A stretch of 13,045 bases of DNA from Akkermansia sp. (GTDB lineage Bacteria; Verrucomicrobiota; Verrucomicrobiia; Verrucomicrobiales; Akkermansiaceae), in assembly GCA_020047775.1 (NCBI GenBank), contig JAIFNK010000115.1, positions 1-13,045 of the forward strand. The letters run 5' to 3'. Both the position numbers and the translations under genes were made by a program. The notes beneath the pieces were generated by a model. That model saw only the letters and a list, made by a program, of their open reading frames with translations, was not told where the DNA came from and made no database searches. Below are positions 1 to 6,907 of the stretch, one piece after another. Within the stretch, counting starts at the first letter, position 1. Each line of letters begins with the position of its first letter.

Positions 1-2008
1 TGGCCGAAGCGGTGAACGAATTGGTGACCGTGATGCCGTTTGACCCCCCAAGGGTCACTGCATAGGTGCCTGTGGCATCGGATCCGGCGGCAAAAACCGC
101 TGTCCTGCCTGAGATCCATGGCGCGGTCGTCAACACGCCTGTGGGAGAAGTGCTCCAGTTCGTGGTTGAGGAGTCCCAAGTGCCTGTTGGCGTGGCTCCG
201 CCGGCTCCTGCGGTGGCACCATTGATATCCCAGTAGTTTGCCTGTCCTTCGGTAACGGTTAGGATGGCGGTTCCAGCCATCCATGTTTGTTTGAAGGTGG
301 CCGCACTGGTGGAACTGCCGTAGGTGCCGGCGGGCATCTGTGCGCCATTGATCACGAGCCTCGAAATCGTGTCATTGGCGTTCATCGTGATTTTTACGGC
401 ACTGTTGCCATCCATGCTCAGGGTGGCGCTGTCGGCCATGGCGTTTTCGGCGTTGATGACGACCACACCGGAATTACCGCCTCCGGTAAGCGCGGTGAGG
501 GTGAGGTTGCCGGTGCCAAGGGAGCCCGGGGCGTTGCCCTGAATCGTCACCCCGCCGTCGACATAAGGTCCGCCGGCGGTGTAAATTTCGTTAAATGTGT
601 TTACGGCGTTCAATCTGGCCACGCAGGAGCCAGGACCGTTACCAAAGAAGCTCAGGCGGGAAGCCCCAGTGATGGGATAATTAAAACTGGCTTGCGCCCC
701 TGTCTGCGTCGAACTACCCAGGATGACCGAGGCGTTGCCGATGAGCGCGATGCCCGGGACGTAGGGTGTGCCCCCGATGCGGAAATTGATGGATGAACCC
801 GAGTCCATCGTGATGACCGTCGAACCCGGTGTGCCCAATGCATTTGCAACCGAGGCGCTGCTGGTCGTCCATCCGAGGGAGATCTGAGAATTCGCACCAA
901 TGGTCAGGTTGCCGGTATAAGTCGGAGTGCTGGCCGAAATGACAGGTACAATGGTTTTCCCTGCGGGAATCATGGCATCCACAGGTCCGGACGGCACGGC
1001 TGCGGTATTCCAATTGGCGGTCTTGTTCCAGTTCTCGTCCTGGCCACGCGGGTTGGCGGGGCCGGTATAGGTGTAAAGCGGATAGATCGTGACCGTGGTG
1101 GGTGAGATGACGGATTTTGGGGTGGGGGTGCTGTTGTCGGTAATGCGCAGGCGGATCGTATTGGCCCCGACCACCATGCCATAGGTTCCGGTGAGGGTGG
1201 CGTAGGCGATGGCGGCGGGAGTGGCTCCCGTGAGATTCGCAGTGAAAGCGCCCCCTCCGTCATCTCCATCGTTGAGATCCCACTCGTAAGTGGTGATGGT
1301 GGCGCCGGGCGAGGGTATGGAGGCGCTGCCATTCAGCGAGAGCGGGCTGCCTTGGCTCAAGCGGTAGGCCCCGCCATGAACCGCCACGGCATTGGACGTT
1401 TCATAGGTTAGTTGCACTTCGTCGAAATTGACATCTCCAAATCCGCCCGCGAGCCCCTTGGTGAGTAGGCGGATTTCCATCGGTTGGCCCACCAGTCCCG
1501 AATGGAGCGCGGCATTGTAGCTGTATTTCACCGTTGTCGCGACGAAAGACCCGGCGGAAGGCACGCGGGAATTGTCGTCCTGGGCGATGATGGTGCCATT
1601 GACAACCAGTTGGGCGATGTATCCATCGTAGGTATCCGTCAGGTTTCGGCCCACCTTGAATTTGAGATCGTAAGTGACATCCGCCTGGAACTGGCCTTCG
1701 GCACCCTGCAGGATCTGGGAACAGCCGGAGAATGCTGCAGACTGGTAGATGTCAATGATGTTCTGGCCTTCCGGCACTCCGTTCGCATAATAGGTTGATT
1801 GCGGATTCCACGCACCAACAAAGAACCCCGCATTGCCGAAGGTCGACCAACCCGACACGGCGGTCGACGAGGATCCATCCGCAAGCACCGGGCTTTCAAA
1901 ACCGGGGTTGCTGACCGTGATGGGAAGAATGGCGGCGAAGAGGGGGGAGCCCGCCATGAAGGCCAGCGCAGCCGCGCCGGCAAGAAGGGGTTTTAGCGAA
2001 ATTCTCAT
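1..2008 (-). CDS. Secreted modular protein with autotransporter-type beta-strand repeats (3' end beyond window)
   Basis: The minus-strand frame stays open from an ATG at 2008 to the left edge, giving at least 669 residues. Residues 1-26 form a classic signal peptide (Lys, then an Ala/Leu-rich core ending SPLFAA). Residues 27 to about 200 start with VSNPGFESP and are rich in beta strands, like carbohydrate-binding or HpiC1-type N-terminal domains. About 204-308 is PKD-like (TYEWDLNDGDDGG). A segment with ENWNKTANWNT follows at about 313-333. The rest is Gly/Ser/Thr-rich; YWDINGATAG and GTWDSSTTNWS near 590-620 are typical of autotransporter-associated beta-strand repeats of Verrucomicrobiota. 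It is probably exported and surface-bound or released. The C-terminus lies outside the window, so a PEP-CTERM sorting signal or an autotransporter barrel cannot be judged. No Shine-Dalgarno motif precedes the ATG; the signal peptide fixes the start. The ligand is unknown. The gene is the last of four co-directed genes, 130 bases after its neighbour. Confidence 0.8.
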   Translation of the reverse strand, partial: MRISLKPLLAGAAALAFMAGSPLFAAILPITVSNPGFESPVLADGSSSTAVSGWSTFGNAGFFVGAWNPQSTYYANGVPEGQNIIDIYQSAAFSGCSQILQGAEGQFQADVTYDLKFKVGRNLTDTYDGYIAQLVVNGTIIAQDDNSRVPSAGSFVATTVKYSYNAALHSGLVGQPMEIRLLTKGLAGGFGDVNFDEVQLTYETSNAVAVHGGAYRLSQGSPLSLNGSASIPSPGATITTYEWDLNDGDDGGGAFTANLTGATPAAIAYATLTGTYGMVVGANTIRLRITDNSTPTPKSVISPTTVTIYPLYTYTGPANPRGQDENWNKTANWNTAAVPSGPVDAMIPAGKTIVPVISASTPTYTGNLTIGANSQISLGWTTSSASVANALGTPGSTVITMDSGSSINFRIGGTPYVPGIALIGNASVILGSSTQTGAQASFNYPITGASRLSFFGNGPGSCVARLNAVNTFNEIYTAGGPYVDGGVTIQGNAPGSLGTGNLTLTALTGGGNSGVVVINAENAMADSATLSMDGNSAVKITMNANDTISRLVINGAQMPAGTYGSSTSAATFKQTWMAGTAILTVTEGQANYWDINGATAGAGGATPTGTWDSSTTNWSTSPTGVLTTAPWISGRTAVFAAGSDATGTYAVTLGGSNGITVTNSFTASA

Positions 2009-2103
2009 GGGCGTGGGATGGAGAGGGTAATCTTCGAGAGAAACTGGTCGGTGTTTTCGCAACTTAAACGGAAATCAGGGCCATGGCAAACAAGCGGTTT
2101 GTC

Positions 2104-2138
2104 ACACCTCTACGGAATGGCGAATGCCGTGGAGGTGT
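2104..2138. repeat. 12-bp inverted repeat (hairpin) after the 233-residue protein
   Basis: Arms 2104-2115 and 2127-2138 pair over 12 bp with one G-U wobble and an 11-base loop. The hairpin begins directly after the stop codon at 2139-2141 on the minus strand. No T-run follows, so it is not a standard intrinsic terminator. It could stabilise the 3' end of the upstream message or attenuate read-through into the gene starting at 2008. Confidence 0.55.
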
Positions 2139-2840
2139 TCAGCCGTCCCCTTCAAGGAAGTCGCGAAAACTGTGGATTCGGATTTTGTTGGCGTTATTGG
2201 GGTCGTGGTAGAAGAAGACAAGTCCGCGGTAGTGTTTTGCAACAGGCCACATCGAGCTGAAGAAGGGGATGGGACTGCCATCCCTGCTGTAGTAAAGCTT
2301 GACATGGGAGAGGCGGCCATTGGCTTCGAGTCCGGGTTTGACGACGGTGTGCGCGCCAGGCTTGAGTGCGAATTTCACATTGCCGGCATTGCCGCCGATA
2401 TCGATCTTGGCGGCATTCACGAACAGAATTTTGCCGCCGCCAAATGCATCGATGTCGCAAGCGATGGCGCGGACCTCGAAGCCTGCGGACATGTCCGGAC
2501 CCTTGCGCAGCAGCAGGATGAGCTGTTTGGGTGCTGCAAGGGGCTTACCTTGCCCGTAAACCTTGAATTCCGGTTTTCCATCGGCCTTCGTCACCGCTTC
2601 GCCGAAAACCAGATTGGACATGAGGGGCACGCGCACGATGGGCCCCAGTTCGTTGCTGGGCACTTGGAGTTCCATGGTTTTCCCCTCACCTACCAGAAGC
2701 TCCACCTTCAGTGGCTCCATGACCAAGGGGAAGGTCATGAACTGCAAGGCGATTGTCTCGGCCTGCTGGGCATCGCATGGCAGGGCTGCCAAACCGATTG
2801 TGGCGGCAACCACGCGTATGAATGGACGGAATAAAGTCAT
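2139..2840 (-). CDS. Secreted protein of unknown function (Verru_Chthon cassette neighbour)
   Basis: The protein has 233 residues. The first 24 form a signal peptide (basic FRPFIR, then VVAATIGLAALP) with likely cleavage before QQAET. The Cys at about position 22 follows Pro, which does not fit a lipobox, so signal peptidase I is more likely. The mature part has no repeats or membrane segment. It looks like mixed beta structure with LKVELLVGEGKTMELQVPSN near the start and RIHSFRDFLEGDG at the end. I recognise no named domain. It lies 44 bases after protein A and 130 before the repeat protein, on the same strand. It is probably exported with them and may be an accessory factor for surface display; this is inference from position only. 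No clear ribosome-binding motif precedes the ATG at 2840, but the signal peptide supports that start. Confidence 0.75.
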   Translation of the reverse strand: MTLFRPFIRVVAATIGLAALPCDAQQAETIALQFMTFPLVMEPLKVELLVGEGKTMELQVPSNELGPIVRVPLMSNLVFGEAVTKADGKPEFKVYGQGKPLAAPKQLILLLRKGPDMSAGFEVRAIACDIDAFGGGKILFVNAAKIDIGGNAGNVKFALKPGAHTVVKPGLEANGRLSHVKLYYSRDGSPIPFFSSMWPVAKHYRGLVFFYHDPNNANKIRIHSFRDFLEGDG

Positions 2841-2884
2841 GTGGTGGGGCGGTCAGGTGGTGAAATGCGATGGATCACGATTGT

Positions 2885-5800
2885 TCACACTTCCGAGGGA
2901 TTGAGCCAGCGGAAACTGATGAGCTGGAGTTTGCGCCCGAAGGTTTTGTTGGCAGTGGAGAAAGCGGCGGTGTCGTCCGACGGTTTTTCAGAGGGATCAT
3001 CGGATCCGTCGACATAGTCCGGCACCCGCTGCACGACGGCCTCGCACCAAGCGCGGGCCCGAACCTTGCCTTGGGGGTCGAGCGAGTCGCCGTATGTGCG
3101 GATGACGAAGGTGTCGCCGCGCGGAGTGAGTTGCTCGGCGAAGCCGCGAAGGACATCGGCTTGGTCGATGTATGCCGAACTGCCGTAGGCGATGGGACCC
3201 TCGGCGGCTTCTTTGAATACCGGACTCATGGAAGAGAGTTCAGCGGCCGAAAACTTGCGGTTATCGGCGCGGAAGGCTTTGTTGATCGATACTTCCGGAA
3301 CTTTCGGATAGGCCGGATCAAACTCATAATCGAGCGCGGATTGAAGGGCACCCTTGACGGCGAGTTTGGGATTGGTGGCATCGAGCCTGCGGTTCACGAA
3401 TTCCGATAGCGAAAGGAAGGGGCCGCGCAGTTTGACCTGGTGCACTATGGCCTTGGCGAGTTCATCGATTTCGGTATCGGTGAGTTCTCGCCAACTTGTC
3501 CATTGCTCGGGGTTTCGAGGGTCACTGGGGCTGCCGGAATACGGCTGGCCACCGGGCAGGCCAACTTGGCCAATGGGCGTTCCGGTGTGGCTGGTGGCGA
3601 GTGTGGGATCGTTGCCATTCATGGCGGCGGTGCCGCTGACATACGCAACCGGCTTGCCCTTGAGGCTGGAGAAGAGCACTTTCCATGCCTCTACCGAAGT
3701 GGAGTTGATGTTGAAAGCGCCTTTGACCATCAGATGGGCGGCGATTTTGTCGGCAAGGCCGTTGGTGAAGGTGGTGGATTGGGTGAAGAGATTGTCGAGT
3801 TTGGCTTGGTCGAGTCCGGTGGTGTAGGCGACCATGCGACGGTTGGGGAGCGGCACTGGCAAAGACGGATCGTCGATTCGGAAAAAGTCCTCGGCGACCT
3901 GTTTAGCGGTGCGGGTGCTGGAGTTCTCGAAGACCTTGACCTCTTTGGCCTGCGGGGTGATGGAGGAGAAGAAGAACTCATCCCAAAGGGCTTTGTTCGC
4001 GAGATAGGAATGGTCCGCGAAGGATTCATTGAAGGAGCCTTCCGCGGTGTTGTAGGTACGGCTTACGGTGATATAAGCCTTGTCCGCCGGAATCTGGGGA
4101 TGGGCGTAGGAGTTGCCTATCGCCTGTAGGGTATGCGGACGAAGTCCGCCAAAGCCCACAGCACGGGTTATGTTCCTTTTCCGGGTCGCGGTTGCCTGAC
4201 CCATTTCCGTATAGGGCATTTCTGTTTGATCACTGATGCTCCAGCCTCCGAGCCGCGCATGGCTGAGTGCTGCGATCGAGATGGGAGGGACGATGGGGAT
4301 CTCCTGTTGGATGACATGGGTGGTTCCTGATTCCTCGGTGTATCCGCCACCCCAGAAGCTTGAGCCTGAGGGTTCCACCTGCACGGGAGCCTCATACACG
4401 TCATTGAGCAGATCCACCGTCCAGTTCCATCCGAAGTTGTAGAGGTCATTTCCCGTATTGTTATCCAGGAAGGGATGCGAGTGCAGGGTGCTGGAGTGGA
4501 GGAAGGGGCGGTTGGCAAACTTGCGGCCGCCGGCAAAACCGCCATTGGAAGCTTCGTTGGTTTCCACCCCCGCCATGACTCCGAAGTGCATGAAGGGCCA
4601 TCCCTCTTCGCTGGAGGAACGGGCGATGATGGAGGAGCCGCTGCGCGATGCGGTGAGCAAACTGGCCGCACCTCCGGTCATTCCTTTTTGAATCAGTGGC
4701 TGGAAGAAGGCCACACCGCCCCCATTCCGCATGCCGACCAGGCTATTGTAGCGGTCCCAATCCCCTTCGGGGTCCGTGTTGATAAAGTCCTGATAGTAGG
4801 ATGAATTGTTCATCCAGCCAATGCCGTTGTTTCCTCCACTGCCGATTTCGATTTGGATTCTGTCGGAGCTTTTGAAACGCAAGCGGCCATTCGCGACGTG
4901 CCGAGTATCGGCCGGAGAGGTGGCGGTGGGAGCGGAACCGTTGTTTGCACCTTCTTTCGCGGAATTGTTGCAATAGATGAATGATTGGGGTTCCCAGCCG
5001 ACCTTGACCTCATGGCCGACATACCACGTGTCGGTTTTCATGAAGAAGCTGCTCATCGCCCAGCCCTGATTCCAGTGGCCGCTGTGTCCTTGCGACGATT
5101 TGAGGGCTGACAGATCTCCACTGAAGGGCAGGGAACAGGTTTTGATTTCTCCCGGCTCAAGGCGGATTGGATGGATGCCAGCCCAATAGAGGTTGAAGAT
5201 GTTGCCATCATTGATACCTCCCAAATTGGCAATGCTTTCTTCCGCGGTCGTAATCGTGGTGCCTTGGCTGGTTTTGTTGATTTTTAATCGGAGGGGTAAG
5301 TCATTGAACCGCATCATCTGCGCGCCGAGCTTCGGGTCGCTATTCATTTGAAACACGACCGGGAGGTTTGTCGGATTCCAGAATGTGATCGCCGGCGTCA
5401 GGCCGATGATGAGTTCGTGGGTATTCGGGAGATTGTTCCGGTCCCCGACAAGCGCTGGTGTAATGGGTTTTGAGAACAGGCTCAATAAAAACTGGATTTT
5501 GACGATCCTGGGCTGGCGGTAGATGGAAGAGTATTCCCTGAGATAAACCGGAGAGTTGGGGGTAGTGCCAAAGTCCGTGGACAGCAGGTGCATGCCATTG
5601 ATGCCACCCAGCGGGGAAGTGGCATATCGCACGCCGCGTTTATTGTCGACTCTGAGCGGATCCTGAGCCCTGGCCTCGGGCGAAACGGCATCATAGAGTT
5701 GATAGAATGCCGCGAGATCCTGGATCGGCACGCATTCCTGTAGCGACGTGGATCCGACCGCGCTGGCCCATTGGTCCTTGGTGTTGAATTTGTACAGGCT

Positions 5801-6841
5801 GAATTCGTTCGGTTTCGCATCCACTTCCGCAGGATCAATCTTCCGCTCGAGCAAGGCGGAGAGGTCGCGTTTGAGGCCGCCTTCGCGGACATCGGCGATG
5901 ACCCCTTCTGAAAAAGCGGTGACATGGTGGAAGTTGTCCGCTGGCTTTGGATCTCCATTTGCGCGAGCAGGGTTGACATCAACGAGGTCGAGGGATTGCA
6001 GCGAAGGGAGGCCCACGAGTTGTCCGTCGTTGCTGATGTTTTTGAGACCTGTGACGGTGGTGGTGCCAGTGGAGCCCGGGGCTTGTGCGCGGGCGATCTT
6101 TTCAGCGGTGGTGGTTGCGGGACGTGTGTTGTAGGAATCACCCATGACGCGGGCCTTCTGGCTCTCATCACCGACCCACCAGCCGTACCGGCCCGTAAGA
6201 CTAGACGCGGTTTTCGGTTGGATATCGATCAATTCAGCGCTGACGTAGTCGGTCGCCACACTGGCGGTTCCAAGAGAGCCTTGACCCACGAGCTGCACTG
6301 CCTCTGTGCCTTTATCCGGCATGGCTTCGCCTGCGAGAGTGAGATCCCGTGCAGATTCCCAGTTGGCAGCTTTGACCGGATCGAGAAGAGAGACCAACCA
6401 CGAGCGGAAAAAATCGTTGCGGCCCGGCTGATAGCTGGGGGCCATGCCCAGCAAAGATTCACCTTCTACGCTGCGGTGGAAACTGGTGCCATCGCCCGCT
6501 TTCCATGAATTCCAGACGCCGGTCCAATGCGGGTTTTTGGCAGGTTCTTGCACCGCACCATTCGCATTGAGAGTGTCGAGCATTGCCCCGTTTGCGGAGA
6601 TTCGTTGGTCCGGGCCCATTTGTTTCTGCAGCTCGCCGATGGCGAGCATGAGAGCGAGCCGGGCGTTGGCCTGGGCCTCCGACCGCGCCATGGTTTGCGA
6701 GCTGCTGCGCAACGAGATGGCGGAGAGGCTCAGCAGGCCCACGGCGATCACCGTCAGCAGGATCATCAGCGCGAGCGTGACGACCAGGGCGAAGCCCCGT
6801 TTTTTCGAGCGATTCATGGTGGTAAAACAGTCTGAATTCAT
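2885..6841 (-). CDS. Verru_Chthon cassette protein A (TIGR02600-like), full length
   Basis: The protein has 1318 residues. The N-terminus resembles a prepilin: a basic stretch NRSKKRG, then the hydrophobic helix FALVVTLALMILLTVIAV at about 17-34, then a polar helix (ARLALMLAIGELQK). Prepilin peptidase could cut after the Gly of KKRG. The usual Glu at +5 is absent, as in GspK-type minor pseudopilins. Family-like blocks follow: GPDQR, KNPHWTGVWNSW, YGWWVGDESQKARV (about 220), GGLKRDLSALLE, and ITFWNPTNLPVVF (about 487). The C-terminus, GKVRARAWCEAVVQRVPDYV and FGRKLQLISFRWLNP, is typical of the family and shows it is complete. The likely role is a membrane-anchored, pseudopilin-like component of a Verrucomicrobia-specific export or surface apparatus; no biochemical function is established. 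The ATG at 6841 gives the longest frame. A second ATG eight codons in (MNRSKKRG) gives a more usual leader length, and neither has a Shine-Dalgarno motif. Confidence 0.85.
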   Translation of the reverse strand: MNSDCFTTMNRSKKRGFALVVTLALMILLTVIAVGLLSLSAISLRSSSQTMARSEAQANARLALMLAIGELQKQMGPDQRISANGAMLDTLNANGAVQEPAKNPHWTGVWNSWKAGDGTSFHRSVEGESLLGMAPSYQPGRNDFFRSWLVSLLDPVKAANWESARDLTLAGEAMPDKGTEAVQLVGQGSLGTASVATDYVSAELIDIQPKTASSLTGRYGWWVGDESQKARVMGDSYNTRPATTTAEKIARAQAPGSTGTTTVTGLKNISNDGQLVGLPSLQSLDLVDVNPARANGDPKPADNFHHVTAFSEGVIADVREGGLKRDLSALLERKIDPAEVDAKPNEFSLYKFNTKDQWASAVGSTSLQECVPIQDLAAFYQLYDAVSPEARAQDPLRVDNKRGVRYATSPLGGINGMHLLSTDFGTTPNSPVYLREYSSIYRQPRIVKIQFLLSLFSKPITPALVGDRNNLPNTHELIIGLTPAITFWNPTNLPVVFQMNSDPKLGAQMMRFNDLPLRLKINKTSQGTTITTAEESIANLGGINDGNIFNLYWAGIHPIRLEPGEIKTCSLPFSGDLSALKSSQGHSGHWNQGWAMSSFFMKTDTWYVGHEVKVGWEPQSFIYCNNSAKEGANNGSAPTATSPADTRHVANGRLRFKSSDRIQIEIGSGGNNGIGWMNNSSYYQDFINTDPEGDWDRYNSLVGMRNGGGVAFFQPLIQKGMTGGAASLLTASRSGSSIIARSSSEEGWPFMHFGVMAGVETNEASNGGFAGGRKFANRPFLHSSTLHSHPFLDNNTGNDLYNFGWNWTVDLLNDVYEAPVQVEPSGSSFWGGGYTEESGTTHVIQQEIPIVPPISIAALSHARLGGWSISDQTEMPYTEMGQATATRKRNITRAVGFGGLRPHTLQAIGNSYAHPQIPADKAYITVSRTYNTAEGSFNESFADHSYLANKALWDEFFFSSITPQAKEVKVFENSSTRTAKQVAEDFFRIDDPSLPVPLPNRRMVAYTTGLDQAKLDNLFTQSTTFTNGLADKIAAHLMVKGAFNINSTSVEAWKVLFSSLKGKPVAYVSGTAAMNGNDPTLATSHTGTPIGQVGLPGGQPYSGSPSDPRNPEQWTSWRELTDTEIDELAKAIVHQVKLRGPFLSLSEFVNRRLDATNPKLAVKGALQSALDYEFDPAYPKVPEVSINKAFRADNRKFSAAELSSMSPVFKEAAEGPIAYGSSAYIDQADVLRGFAEQLTPRGDTFVIRTYGDSLDPQGKVRARAWCEAVVQRVPDYVDGSDDPSEKPSDDTAAFSTANKTFGRKLQLISFRWLNPSEV

Positions 6842-6907
6842 AGAGTTTGTAAAATCGACGTAGTTACAAAGACTTCAGATCGGGGGGAGTGCAACGACAA
6901 ATCGCAA
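6773..6907 (-). repeat. Direct repeat copy 2: leader plus 5' end of protein A gene
   Basis: This 135-base segment matches 9348-9482 at a constant offset of 2575 bases without gaps in the part compared. Positions 6789-6844 (56 bases) are identical to 9364-9419. The leader part, 6842-6907, differs at nine of 66 positions by my count, eight of them transitions. It covers the first 23 codons of the 1318-residue gene and the bases upstream. Its distal part also encodes the last 14 codons and stop of the preceding paralogue. It probably carries the promoter and 5' untranslated region of this gene. Confidence 0.85.

Noticed and set aside
2124..6863. Many long open frames on the plus strand opposite the cassette genes, for example 2124-2834, 3440-4129 and 5924-6508
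   Set aside because: They are antisense to genes with clear family features, as expected from GC-rich codons, and their products show no recognisable domain.
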